Origin: Bacteroidota bacterium
GTDB taxonomy: Bacteria; Bacteroidota; Bacteroidia; Chitinophagales; Chitinophagaceae
NCBI GenBank assembly: GCA_030706735.1
Contig: JAUZNZ010000003.1
Coordinates: 150,651-214,650, forward strand
Length of the DNA stretch: 64,000 bases
Reading direction: 5' to 3'
The notes beneath the pieces are model-generated. The model was not told where the DNA came from, searched no databases, and was given only the letters and a program-made list of their open reading frames with translations. The position numbers and the translations under genes are program-made. Of this stretch, positions 42,128-51,367 are shown one piece after another; position 1 is the stretch's first letter, and every line of letters begins with the position of its first letter.

Positions 42128-44917
42128 TTATCGGAGAATAGTCACCGATCCATTGATCGGCGCCCTTCCATGCTTCGGATTGATGATATAGTAGTACGTG
42201 GCGACGGGCAACGGCTGCCCTTTGTACGTACCATCCCAGGGAGTGGTATACCCGATGGAATGATAAACCGGCTGGCCATAGCGGTTGAATACCTGGACAT
42301 CCGCTCCGGGATATTGCTCGAGATACCGGATCACCCACTTGTCGTTAATTCCATCCCCATTTGGCGAAAATGCATTGGGCACCACCGGCACTTTCAAAAC
42401 CGTGACCTGAACGCTCGCGCTGTCGGTGCATCCTTTTGCCGACGTCACCGTCAATGTATAGATGATGTCGTCGGACGGCGATACCCTCGGCGTGGCGATA
42501 TGCGGATTGTCCATCGCACTGTCAGGTGTCCATAAAAAACGAATTTGATCGCCACTACCGCTGCCCTGCAGGATCAGCGAGGAACCCTGCAGTACGTATT
42601 GCTGCGGATCGACGAATACTTTCGGCTGCGGATAAACGACGATGGTTTGCGAATCCCTGGCCGAACAACCGTTGCTGGCCGTAAAGGTATAGTAGAGCGT
42701 ATCGGTGCCGGGACCGGCTGCACGCGGATCAAAGAGACCCGCCGTCGTGACGGCCCTTCCGCTGAACCGGCCGGCGCCTGAAAACCCATCCACTTCCCGC
42801 GCCTGCGTGATCGAATAGGCAGGGATCTCTTCGCATACCGGAGACAGGGCATCGAACTGCACCTGCGGACTGGCCCTGACCGAGATCGTCTGCATCGATT
42901 GATTTACGCAATTGATCCCCGACCAAACCACGTATTGCACCGCATAGTCCTGGGTGGCCGGGCTGCTGAAAGGAGGATAGGCATGCATATACCGTCTCCC
43001 CGGCGCCGGCGCGCTGTCCACGGTCTTCTGCGTCGGGTCGCGCAGATAGTCCCAATAGATCTCCACCTTGATGATGTTCCCCGGCGTCACCGAGGAGCCG
43101 TCGATAAGCTGTACCGGCTGGTTGCTGCACAACGCGCCGGCATTTTCGACGGCAAAACCAGCCATGGGAAAAGAACCATTGACGGTAAACGTCTTTGTCG
43201 TATCATGCGCACAGCCATTCCCGGAAGTAACCTTCAGATTGACCTGATAGGGTCCGGCAGCCTGGTATTTATGGTTTGGGTTCTGTTGACTGGAACCGTT
43301 CGGATAGGTTGCATTTGCATTGGGGTCCCCGAAGTCCCACTGCCAGGTGAATTGCGCCTGGCTGCCGTCAGCGATCGAAGACGAGTCATAAAAAAAGGCA
43401 AATGGGTCCGCCAGGCAGATCTCCGGCAGGCTGAAATCCGGATGAGGCAGGTCATGGACGGTCACGGTTTGTGTATAGGCTGCGCTCTGACAACCCTTGT
43501 CGGTAGCAACCTGCAAGGTGACGGAGTAGGGTCCGGGAGCAGCATAGGTATGCGACGGCGATTCCGCGGTTACCGAATAGGCATCCCCGAGATCCCAGTA
43601 CCAATTCGTTAAGGTCTGACCCGGTGCGGCGGTCGATTGATCGGAAAAGCTCATCGGCGTCCCCTCGCAGGTCGGATAGGAAGGACTGAAAAGGGCTGCC
43701 GGCGCAGGATAGACCATTACGATCGTGGAATCCGTACGCACGCAGCCGGCGGGGTTGGTCACCGTTACATAATATTTCCCCGCTTGCACGGGCAGTATCG
43801 GTCCGATAGGCAAGACAGGGCCGCTTCCGGTAAACGCATTGGGGCCGGCCCAGGAATAGCCGATGCCATTCCCGGCCGATAAGGTGACCGTGTCTCCCTC
43901 GCAACGGGGACCATTGTTCCCTGCGGCCGGTACAGGCTTCGCATTGACGCGTACCGACAAGACGTTCGAAGAGACACGGCAGGTGGTCAGCGCGATATTG
44001 CTGCCTTCTCCCACGGCCAGCCGGTAAGCGTATAGCCCGGGGGACGTCGGCTGCCTGCTGTAGCTCGTGCCAAGCGCGCCCGAAATGTCGGCCCAACTGG
44101 CTCCGGAGTCGGTGCTGAGCTGCCACTGGAAGGCCGGCGCATTGTAGCCCGCGGATAGGCTGGCGTTGAATGCAAGAACGGTAGGGTCGTCTTCGCAAAG
44201 GTTTATCGTGCCGGTTCCGTTGCTGCCCGTGACGGAAGCGCTCACCATCGGTCCGCAGGGACGGAAGGTAATATCGTCGAGGCCCAGGTCGTTGCCGCAA
44301 CCCCCTGGCGCATTGTTGGTCATCCGCAGCACGACATCGGAGATGCCCGGCGGCGTGACGAAGAAAAAGCCGTACTGCACCCAGGTCGAAGCAGCGGTCT
44401 CGGGGATATCTCCGGTGGCATACGTTTGCAATACCATGCCGGTCGTGGTTTCGATCTGAAACGTGATCTTGGGAAATATATCCTTTCCCCCGCAATTCGG
44501 GGCATTGGGCACCATCATATTCAATATCCAGGCGGCAAATTCATAGGTCGTATTGCCGCATAGATTATGTACGGTGTCGAGATAAAAATCGGCTGGCTGA
44601 TAGGAGGAATTCACCAACATGAAATAACCTTTCGGATTCCCGGTATGATCCGAACTGACACTGTGCCAGCTGGGAGAAAAACAACCCGAGCTGCTGCTCG
44701 TCAGCGTGTACGAGCCATCTTGTGGACAGGAGGAACTCGTATACGTATAGGCGGTCGTCGCCGCTTTAAGCGATGGCCCCGGATTATTGCCGGCGCCGAA
44801 CGTAATATTGACAACGGGATCCCCAAGGCTGCCCGTGCATAACTGGGCTTGCGCCGGACAGATCGCCCCGATGAGCAGGGTCAGGGTGGCGGACAGGAAG
44901 GTAAGGGCCTTTTGCAT
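42128..44917 (-). CDS. Large secreted PKD-repeat protein with type B T9SS C-terminal domain
   Basis: A 929-residue exported protein. A signal peptide lies at 1-24 (FLSATLTLLIGAICPAQA), followed by a lectin-like region with cysteines (about 30-230), Ig-like parts, and PKD-type repeats (NWYWDLGDAYSV, WQWDFGDPNA). The end VVPNAFSPNGDGINDKW followed by VFNRYGQPVYHSIGYTTPWDG is the gliding-motility-associated (CHU_C/type B) sorting domain recognised by the type IX secretion system. It is probably displayed on or released from the cell surface as an adhesin-like protein. It stands alone and diverges from the purine nucleoside phosphorylase gene. Confidence 0.88.
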   Translation of the reverse strand: MQKALTFLSATLTLLIGAICPAQAQLCTGSLGDPVVNITFGAGNNPGPSLKAATTAYTYTSSSCPQDGSYTLTSSSSGCFSPSWHSVSSDHTGNPKGYFMLVNSSYQPADFYLDTVHNLCGNTTYEFAAWILNMMVPNAPNCGGKDIFPKITFQIETTTGMVLQTYATGDIPETAASTWVQYGFFFVTPPGISDVVLRMTNNAPGGCGNDLGLDDITFRPCGPMVSASVTGSNGTGTINLCEDDPTVLAFNASLSAGYNAPAFQWQLSTDSGASWADISGALGTSYSRQPTSPGLYAYRLAVGEGSNIALTTCRVSSNVLSVRVNAKPVPAAGNNGPRCEGDTVTLSAGNGIGYSWAGPNAFTGSGPVLPIGPILPVQAGKYYVTVTNPAGCVRTDSTIVMVYPAPAALFSPSYPTCEGTPMSFSDQSTAAPGQTLTNWYWDLGDAYSVTAESPSHTYAAPGPYSVTLQVATDKGCQSAAYTQTVTVHDLPHPDFSLPEICLADPFAFFYDSSSIADGSQAQFTWQWDFGDPNANATYPNGSSQQNPNHKYQAAGPYQVNLKVTSGNGCAHDTTKTFTVNGSFPMAGFAVENAGALCSNQPVQLIDGSSVTPGNIIKVEIYWDYLRDPTQKTVDSAPAPGRRYMHAYPPFSSPATQDYAVQYVVWSGINCVNQSMQTISVRASPQVQFDALSPVCEEIPAYSITQAREVDGFSGAGRFSGRAVTTAGLFDPRAAGPGTDTLYYTFTASNGCSARDSQTIVVYPQPKVFVDPQQYVLQGSSLILQGSGSGDQIRFLWTPDSAMDNPHIATPRVSPSDDIIYTLTVTSAKGCTDSASVQVTVLKVPVVPNAFSPNGDGINDKWVIRYLEQYPGADVQVFNRYGQPVYHSIGYTTPWDGTYKGQPLPVATYYYIINPKHGRAPINGSVTILR

Positions 44918-45009
44918 GCTGGCGGGGCGGAGCGTTTAAAATACCGCTAATTTAGCGATTCGTCCCCACATTGTCTAGTGGGAAGCGGTGTCTATTCAGC
45001 ATTTTGTCA

Positions 45010-45017
45010 TAGGTTTG
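45010..45017 (+). promoter_or_regulatory. -7 box ahead of the purine nucleoside phosphorylase gene
   Basis: TAGGTTTG fits TAnnTTTG and predicts a leader of about 27 bases to the ATG at 45051. No -33 TTG was seen at the usual distance. Confidence 0.35.
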
Positions 45018-45050
45018 CAACCGCTTATCAGACAGCATATCCGACAGCTT

Positions 45051-45878
45051 ATGGCCCAAACTATGATCGAAGCAATGCAGGAGACGGTGGCCTTCATTCG
45101 CACTCGCTATGCCGGCGCCCCCCGGATCGGGATCGTCCTCGGCAGCGGCCTGGGCAATCTTAGCAACGAGATCGAAGTGGAAGCGGAGATACCTTATAAG
45201 GAGATCCCTCATTTCCCCGTTTCGACAGTAGAAGGACACTCCGGCAAGCTGATATTCGGAAAGCTGGTCGGCAAACAGGTCGTCGTCCTGTCGGGCCGGT
45301 TCCATTATTACGAAGGATACTCAGCGGCTCAGGTGGTCTATCCGATCCGCGTGATGAAGTTCCTGGGCGTACGAACGCTCCTGCTGTCCAATGCGGCGGG
45401 CGGCATGAATCCGGCATTCAGGGTCGGGGACCTCATGCTGATCACCGATCATATCAGCCTGTTCATCGTCAATCCCCTCCTGGGCAGGAATGAAGAGGCA
45501 TTGGGCCCCCGCTTCCCGGACATGAGCGAACCCTATGACCGCACGCTGATCGAAAAGGCGAAGGGCATTGCCGCCGCCATGAAGATAAGATTGCACCAGG
45601 GCGTGTATGCCGGAGTGACCGGGCCAACCTTCGAGACACGCGCGGAATATAAACTGCTGCATCATGCGGGCGGCGATGCCGTAGGCATGAGCACCGTGCA
45701 GGAAGTGATCGCGGCGCGGCATGCGGGACTGGCCGTATTTGCGATGAGCGTGATCACGGACCTCGGCATCCGCGATGAGGATAATATCATCACCCACCAG
45801 GAGGTGCTGCAAGCGGCGAGCCATGCAGAACCCAAGCTGACAGCGATATTCAGGGAATTGATCGCCGGCCTGGAGTAG
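45051..45878 (+). CDS. Purine nucleoside phosphorylase (trimeric type)
   Basis: A 275-residue enzyme that splits purine nucleosides with phosphate in salvage. The start is taken at 45051; 45063 (MIEAMQ) is also plausible, and the GTG at 44988 is upstream of the -7 box. Motifs are GIVLGSGLG, VEGHSGKLIFG, LSGRFHYYEGY (phosphate site), LLSNAAGGMN, GPTFETRAE (base-binding Glu) and VGMSTVQEVIAARHAGL. This is the class I trimeric family (PunA-like) with all key residues present. Confidence 0.94.
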   Translation: MAQTMIEAMQETVAFIRTRYAGAPRIGIVLGSGLGNLSNEIEVEAEIPYKEIPHFPVSTVEGHSGKLIFGKLVGKQVVVLSGRFHYYEGYSAAQVVYPIRVMKFLGVRTLLLSNAAGGMNPAFRVGDLMLITDHISLFIVNPLLGRNEEALGPRFPDMSEPYDRTLIEKAKGIAAAMKIRLHQGVYAGVTGPTFETRAEYKLLHHAGGDAVGMSTVQEVIAARHAGLAVFAMSVITDLGIRDEDNIITHQEVLQAASHAEPKLTAIFRELIAGLE

Positions 45879-45929
45879 ATCCCGTGCAGAGTAAAGATTA
45901 ACGTTCCTATAACCGCCGATGGCCACTTA

Positions 45930-48041
45930 ATGAGTAACTTGTCCGGAATTTTCTTAGCAGTGAAGGGTTGCCGAATCATAGCGCTTATGCTGTTGTCAGG
46001 CCTGTTCGGCGCCGGCCTCGCCGGACACGCGCAGGACCCGACCCAGCGATTCAGGAACCTGGGTAACCGCGGAGGCGGAGGCAAGGCCGGCGCCGGAGAC
46101 ACTCTCGAGCACCGCAAACCCGATACGCTGACCATGAATTTCCGCTACCTCGATTCCAGCCGGCTGCAACATGTCGATTCGTCCATTATCGATTATTCAA
46201 AAAAGGTCCCGCAGCCCGGCGAGTATATCAATCTCGGTAATATCGGCACGCCCGCGCGCAACCTCATCTTTTCCCCGGATATGCGGCCGGGTTGGGATCC
46301 CGGCTGGCATGCCTACGACCTGTATGCCTTCAAGACCGGGGAGACGCGCTTCTATAAGACGACGAAACCCTATAGCGAACTCGCCTATATGCTGGGTAGC
46401 AATGGAATTCAGTTCATCGAAATATTCCACACGCAGAATATACGCCCAAACTGGAATTTTTCCTTCGATTACCGGTTGATCAATTCTCCGGGCACCTTCC
46501 GAAATCAGAACACCAATCATAATAATTATCGCGTCAGCTCCTGGTATGAAGCCAGAAATAAGCGCTACCAGAATTTCCTGAGCTTCGTCGGCAACAAGCT
46601 CGTGGCCTCGGACAATGGCGGCCTGCGCGATGTCCACGAGATGGATTCCCTGTTCGGTCAGGACAGGACGGGCATCGACGTGCAATTGGGCAATAATTTG
46701 GCGGCGGCGCAGTCCAACCCCTTTACTCCCTCGGTCTCTACCGGCACCAGGTACACGACCAACACGCTCTTGTTCCGACAGCAGTATGACCTGGGACAGA
46801 AGGATTCGATCGTGACGGACAGCACCGTCATCCCGCTGTTCTATCCTCGTTTCCGGATGGAACACACGATATCCTATAGCACCTATCACTACCGGTTCTT
46901 CGACCAGCCCCAGCCGGGCAATTCGGTTGCCTATGGGCTGGATTCCACCTACTATGCCGATAAGTATGGCCTTACTTATATTGCTCCTTCCGACACCTTC
47001 TTCCGGGAAGCCAGGTGGACGGACCTGACCAATGATTTCTCCCTTTACCAGTTCCCGGAGTCCAAAAATCCGCAGCAATTCATCAAGCTGGGGATATCCC
47101 TGCAGCTGCTCTCCGGGTCCTACGACACGAGTAGCCTCCTGTCGGGGCATGAGATCGACGTGTACAAGCGGATGAATGAACACAATGTTTTTGCCCATGG
47201 GGAATACCGCAATAAGACCCGAAACAGGAAATGGGATATCGAAGCGTTCGGAAGACTCTATCTGAACGGGCTGAATGCGGGGGATTATAGCGCCTATATC
47301 AGTTTGCAGCGTTTCATAAGCAACAAGCTGGGATATTTTCAGGCAGGCTTTCAGAACGTGAACCGCACCCCGACCCTGGCCTTCGACGCGGCCAGCCCAT
47401 TCTATTACGACACGCTGAAAAGCAGCTTCTCCAAGGAGAATACGACCAATATCTTCGCATCCCTGGACCAGCCCAAATATCATTTGAAACTGACGGGAGC
47501 CTACTACCTCGTCAGCAATTATGCGTATATCGCAAATTATGTCAGGGAACGGCAGCAGGCTGCCCTGTTCAATCTGCTCCAGATCAGTGTGCAAAAGACA
47601 TTCACGCTGCACGGGCCCTGGAAATGGCGCACGTCGACCGTCTTCCAGCAGGTGGCCGGCTCCTCCCCGGTGCATGTCCCGCTGATCGTCAGCAACAACC
47701 AGATCGGCTACGAAGGTCAATTGGGTTTTAAATACCTCAACGTCGCTTTCGGCCTGGACGTCCGCTATATTTCCGGCTATAAGGCCGACGGTTATTCCCC
47801 CCTGACCGGACAGTTCTATTCCCAAAGCGATACGACGATCCGCCAGCATCTGCCGGATATCACGCCATACGTGCACATGCGCATCCGCACCTTTACCGCC
47901 TATGTACGCCTCGAGAACCTGAACACGGTCCGGTTTAGCCAGTACGGATTCGGATTCACAGGCAACAATTTTGTTGCTCCCAACTATCCTTCCCCCGGAC
48001 TGCTGCTCCGGATCGGCATCTTTTGGGGGTTTATCAATTGA
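45930..48041 (+). CDS. Putative porin (Porin_10-type outer-membrane beta-barrel)
   Basis: A 703-residue outer-membrane protein with signal peptide (IIALMLLSGLFGAGLAGHAQ). A Gly-rich linker is followed by repeated amphipathic strands with aromatic edges, such as NWNFSFDYRLI and IGYEGQLGFKYLNVAF, ending LLLRIGIFWGFIN, a terminal strand. The size and the N-terminal half (ARNLIFSPDMRPGWDPGWHAY) fit the Bacteroidota 'putative porin' family. Cargo unknown. The downstream thioredoxin-like gene starts 32 bases later. Confidence 0.85.
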   Translation: MSNLSGIFLAVKGCRIIALMLLSGLFGAGLAGHAQDPTQRFRNLGNRGGGGKAGAGDTLEHRKPDTLTMNFRYLDSSRLQHVDSSIIDYSKKVPQPGEYINLGNIGTPARNLIFSPDMRPGWDPGWHAYDLYAFKTGETRFYKTTKPYSELAYMLGSNGIQFIEIFHTQNIRPNWNFSFDYRLINSPGTFRNQNTNHNNYRVSSWYEARNKRYQNFLSFVGNKLVASDNGGLRDVHEMDSLFGQDRTGIDVQLGNNLAAAQSNPFTPSVSTGTRYTTNTLLFRQQYDLGQKDSIVTDSTVIPLFYPRFRMEHTISYSTYHYRFFDQPQPGNSVAYGLDSTYYADKYGLTYIAPSDTFFREARWTDLTNDFSLYQFPESKNPQQFIKLGISLQLLSGSYDTSSLLSGHEIDVYKRMNEHNVFAHGEYRNKTRNRKWDIEAFGRLYLNGLNAGDYSAYISLQRFISNKLGYFQAGFQNVNRTPTLAFDAASPFYYDTLKSSFSKENTTNIFASLDQPKYHLKLTGAYYLVSNYAYIANYVRERQQAALFNLLQISVQKTFTLHGPWKWRTSTVFQQVAGSSPVHVPLIVSNNQIGYEGQLGFKYLNVAFGLDVRYISGYKADGYSPLTGQFYSQSDTTIRQHLPDITPYVHMRIRTFTAYVRLENLNTVRFSQYGFGFTGNNFVAPNYPSPGLLLRIGIFWGFIN

Positions 48042-48073
48042 CCATCCGGCCTATTTTATTTACATTTAGGTCT

Positions 48074-48553
48074 ATGAAGCAGACATTCTTATTGTTCCTT
48101 TTCCTGGCCGCGACCCTCATCGGTTCCGCGCAGATCAGGGTCGGACAACCTGCGCCCGACCTGACCCTTCCCGATGTGAACGGTCACCCCGTAAAACTAT
48201 CTTCATGGAAGGGTTCGCTGGTGCTCATCGATTTCTGGGCCAGTTGGTGCGGGCCTTGCCGGCATAATAATCCTCACCTGGTAAAATTGTATCATAAGTA
48301 CCATCCCAAGGGATTCCAGATACTCGGCGTCTCGGTGGACGAGAACCCGGACGCCTGGAGAGCAGCCATTCAACAGGACCGGTTGCCCTGGATGCAAGTG
48401 AACGACAATAAAGGATGGAATGCCGCATCCGCGGCCGCCTATGGCGTGAATGAGATACCGGCCAGCTTCCTGGTGGATAAGGATGGCATCATCCAGGGAA
48501 TAAATCTGGTAGGATGGAGCTTAGAGAGCAGGATCAAAACGCTTCTGAAATAA
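48074..48553 (+). CDS. TlpA-like periplasmic thioredoxin
   Basis: A 159-residue protein. The ATG at 48074 gives a signal peptide (MKQTFLLFLFLAATLIGSAQ); the longer frame overlaps the porin. The active site is DFWASWCGPCR; the fold shows APDLTLPDVNGHPVKLSS and the cis-Pro loop EIPASFLVDKDG. It is a thiol-disulfide oxidoreductase of the AhpC/TSA-TlpA type, probably reducing or exchanging disulfides in the envelope. Confidence 0.93.
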   Translation: MKQTFLLFLFLAATLIGSAQIRVGQPAPDLTLPDVNGHPVKLSSWKGSLVLIDFWASWCGPCRHNNPHLVKLYHKYHPKGFQILGVSVDENPDAWRAAIQQDRLPWMQVNDNKGWNAASAAAYGVNEIPASFLVDKDGIIQGINLVGWSLESRIKTLLK

Positions 48554-48600
48554 CGGCCCGCGCCGCACGCCCGCCGCGCGTCCGCGGCCTCCCGCCGCTG

Positions 48601-49539
48601 CTAACAGTCGGATTCCTGGCAGGGCGCATTCTCCGTCTCGATCTCCAGCGTGGCATGCTGGATCTTCTGATGTAGCAATTCGTGCTTGACCTTACTCTTC
48701 AATTTTTCAATCGTGGCCAGATCGCTGTTGGGTTCCACCACCAGGTGCGCGGTCAGCGCATTTTCTGAGGTGCTGATCGCCCAGACATGGATATGGTGAA
48801 AATCAACCACGCCCTTGATGGCGCCGATCGCACCCTTGATGCGCGCAAGATGTATCCCTTCGGGAACGCCGTCGAGCGACAGCCTGAGGCTGTCCTTGAG
48901 CAGTTGCCAGGTGCTGAACAGGATGACGACGGCGATGATCAGGCTCAGTGCGGGGTCGATCCAGGTGATATGGGTATACACGATGATCAATCCTCCGACG
49001 ACCAGCCCGGCGGAAACGATCGCATCCGACATCAGGTGCAGAAAGGCGCCCCGTACATTCATGTCGTTCTCCTTATTGCGGAAGAATAGGAGGGCGGTGA
49101 TCGCATTGACCAGGATGCCGATGCCCGCGACAATGGAGATCGTCTTTCCCGGCACCGATTCAGGTTGGGCGAAACGATGCAAGGCTTCATAGCCGATGGC
49201 CCCCAGGGACACCAACAGCACCGCTGCATTGAACAGCGCCACGAGGATCGTGGTCTTCTTATAACCGTAGGTGAATCTTTCCGTCGGCCTTACCTTCAAC
49301 AAACGGATCGCGATCAGGGCCATCGCCAGACTGGCCACATCCGCCAGGTTATGTCCGGCGTCCGACAAGAGGGATAAGGAATGGATATGCAATCCGGTGA
49401 CCACCTCGACGACCACAAAGGCAAAGTTCATGATAATGCCGATCACGAATGCCCGGCTCACCTCTTTCAGGTTGACCGGATGATGATGATGGCCGAACCC
49501 ATGGTGGTGATCGTGATCGTGCTCGTGTATGTGTTCCAT
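48601..49539 (-). CDS. Cation diffusion facilitator family transporter (probably zinc)
   Basis: A 312-residue inner-membrane exporter. The N-terminus is His-rich (HEHDHDHHHGFGHHHH), a metal-binding tail. Six helices are visible. The metal sites HNLAD in TM2 and HLMSD in TM5 give two HxxxD pairs, the HD-HD arrangement of zinc exporters such as ZitB. The cytosolic C-terminal domain has FHHIHVWAIS and ENALTAHLVV. It is 48 bases from the stop of the convergent thioredoxin gene; that gap is very GC-rich. Confidence 0.92.
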   Translation of the reverse strand: MEHIHEHDHDHHHGFGHHHHPVNLKEVSRAFVIGIIMNFAFVVVEVVTGLHIHSLSLLSDAGHNLADVASLAMALIAIRLLKVRPTERFTYGYKKTTILVALFNAAVLLVSLGAIGYEALHRFAQPESVPGKTISIVAGIGILVNAITALLFFRNKENDMNVRGAFLHLMSDAIVSAGLVVGGLIIVYTHITWIDPALSLIIAVVILFSTWQLLKDSLRLSLDGVPEGIHLARIKGAIGAIKGVVDFHHIHVWAISTSENALTAHLVVEPNSDLATIEKLKSKVKHELLHQKIQHATLEIETENAPCQESDC

Positions 49540-49563
49540 TCTGTGCGAAGCTACGGCTTTTTG

Positions 49564-49878
49564 CTAACGGTAATCATCTCTTGCGGGCGCAAAAAAATCG
49601 ATCACCCGGACATCAGTTCTGGCCAGGGCGGAGTGCGGCACATTTGACGGAATGACATGTACCATCCCGGGAGTGAGGAGATAGGATTCGCCGCCGATCA
49701 CCATCTCCAGTTCGCCTTCCACGAGATAGGTGGTCTGCTCCTGGACGTGCCGGTGCTCGATCAATACACTGCCCTTCCTGATCTCCCAGAAAGAGACCGT
49801 GCCGCTGTCGCCGTGTACCATCTTCCCAAAAAATCCGGGCCGGATCTCCCGGGCCGGTATTTCATCGAGGTGCTGCAT
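49564..49878 (-). CDS. Single-domain cupin protein
   Basis: A 104-residue small beta-barrel. The cupin metal-binding motif is visible as IEHRHVQEQTTYLVEGELEM, with the second motif PGMVHVIPSNVPH. Probably binds a metal and a small ligand. It lies 24 bases upstream of the CDF gene on the same strand, so both may share a transcript. Confidence 0.85.
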   Translation of the reverse strand: MQHLDEIPAREIRPGFFGKMVHGDSGTVSFWEIRKGSVLIEHRHVQEQTTYLVEGELEMVIGGESYLLTPGMVHVIPSNVPHSALARTDVRVIDFFAPARDDYR

Positions 49879-49986
49879 GGGATTCTTTTTTTCGAATGTA
49901 CGGAAATTGCCATCGCTGTGGAAAAGTGGATAAGCTCTTATCGCCTGATTGCGAGGGATTGTCTAGCATTGCGCAAAACCCCCCGC

Positions 49987-50574
49987 ATGAAAAGCGCGCT
50001 GCTCCTTTCCTTCGTCACCACGGCCTTTCTTTCTTCAAGAGCCCAGACCGGACAAGCCCCATTCAGATCCGCCGCTGTACCCGGCCTGCCGGGCGTCATT
50101 GAGGCCGTACTGCATGATTTTCCGGAAAACCTCAGGCACCTCACCGGCGAATTGCTGACGGCTCAGGGCGGGTCGGAGAATTATTCCTCGACGGTCATGC
50201 CGCCGGGCGCAGAGAGCTGCACCATTACCCGCTTCCTTTCAACCGGCGATACGACGGCTGCCTGGCAGGCCAGGATGTACAGCAGTGAAGATTTCGAAAA
50301 GGCATCGACGGCCTATCGCGACTTGTACAGACAGCTGCAATCCTGCTATCTGCTGCTGCCCGACAGCAGCATGATCCCGCTGAAAGGGCGTTGGGAGCCG
50401 GCCCGTCAGGACATGTCCTTTACCACCAGTACGCTACGCCTCAATACCGGCGATGAGCGTTACAGGGAGGTCGCGATCGATCTGGAACTCTTATCGCAGG
50501 TTACCGGGTGGGTGGTGAATATCAATATCGTAAGTAAGCGTCCGGACGACGAGATAGGCATCCGGGCTCAATAA
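49987..50574 (+). CDS. Exported protein of unknown function
   Basis: I do not recognise this 195-residue protein. It has a signal peptide (MKSALLLSFVTTAFLSSRAQ) and no membrane segments. The body is mixed alpha/beta, with CTITRFLSTGDTTAAWQARM, FEKASTAYRDLYRQLQSCYL and TSTLRLNTGDERYREVAIDLEL. The start is the first ATG with a signal peptide; the frame itself extends upstream on the other side of the cupin gene. Its stop overlaps the end of the convergent SDR gene by 7 bases. Confidence 0.7.
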   Translation: MKSALLLSFVTTAFLSSRAQTGQAPFRSAAVPGLPGVIEAVLHDFPENLRHLTGELLTAQGGSENYSSTVMPPGAESCTITRFLSTGDTTAAWQARMYSSEDFEKASTAYRDLYRQLQSCYLLLPDSSMIPLKGRWEPARQDMSFTTSTLRLNTGDERYREVAIDLELLSQVTGWVVNINIVSKRPDDEIGIRAQ

Positions 50575-51356
50575 GGCGCCTGAATCGCTCCGCCATCGAC
50601 CTGTATGGTCGTGCCAGTAATATAACCCGCGAGAGGAGAGGAGAGAAAAGCGACCAGCGCCCCCAACTCCCCAGGCTCACCGATCCTTCGCAAGGGAATG
50701 GTCTTTGCCCTCGCTGCAAGCAATTCCTGAAGGTTTTCGCCGGCCGCGATCTGCGGCGCGACGGTGTCCTTGATCCGGTCGGTCAGGAGGAGCCCCGGCG
50801 CAACATTATTCACCGTAATGCGGAAAGGTCCCAGCTCATTGGAGAGGATCTTGGCCATACCGACCACGCCCATGCGCATACTCGTGGATAATACCGAATT
50901 CTCCAGGGAGGTCTTTACCGACAGGCTCACGATATTGATGATCCGCCCGCTGCCGGCCTTCTTCATATGCGGGATCACCAGGCGGCTGCACCGCACTACA
51001 CTCAGAAGGTTCAGGTCGAAGGCCGCCTGCCAGGCCTGGTCATCGAAGGAATCGAAAGGGCCGAACGGGGGACCTCCGGCATTATTGACCAGGATGTCGA
51101 TTCGCCCATATCCTTGCAGGGCAGCGGCTACGATCCGTTCCATACCGGCCGGATCATTGACGTCCATCGGGACTGCGATGACGCGGCCACCACCCAAAGA
51201 TCGGATTTCAGCGGCCGCTTCTTCCAGGGTCTTCGGGTCGCGCGCGCCGATCACTACATCCGCGCCCTCCGCTGCCAGCGCCCGGGCGCTGGCTTTTCCG
51301 AGTCCCTTGCTGGCTGCCAGCACGATCGCCGTTTTTCCGCGCAACTGAAGATCCAT
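50568..51356 (-). CDS. SDR-family oxidoreductase with divergent active site (BKR-like)
   Basis: A 262-residue SDR. The cofactor motif is IVLAASKGLGKASARAL, slightly unlike TGxxxGIG; NNAGGPP and GYITGTTIQVDGGAIQ fit. The position of YxxxK reads VLSTSMRMGVVGMAK, so the catalytic Tyr and Lys are absent. A known SDR subgroup (BKR_like_SDR_like) also lacks the perfect tetrad. It is the last gene of the minus-strand run, 11 bases after the ATP-grasp-like gene, so it may act in that pathway. Confidence 0.88.
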   Translation of the reverse strand: MDLQLRGKTAIVLAASKGLGKASARALAAEGADVVIGARDPKTLEEAAAEIRSLGGGRVIAVPMDVNDPAGMERIVAAALQGYGRIDILVNNAGGPPFGPFDSFDDQAWQAAFDLNLLSVVRCSRLVIPHMKKAGSGRIINIVSLSVKTSLENSVLSTSMRMGVVGMAKILSNELGPFRITVNNVAPGLLLTDRIKDTVAPQIAAGENLQELLAARAKTIPLRRIGEPGELGALVAFLSSPLAGYITGTTIQVDGGAIQAPY

Positions 51357-51367
51357 GAGCGATTGTT

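Noticed and set aside
46197..47876. 559-codon open frame opposite the porin
   Set aside because: No signal peptide or family pattern; the porin frame has clear barrel strands and start.
48554..48600. GC-rich stretch between the thioredoxin and CDF genes as a terminator
   Set aside because: Short inverted bits exist (for example CCGCG/CGCGG), but no T-run and no clean stem, so it was not listed.
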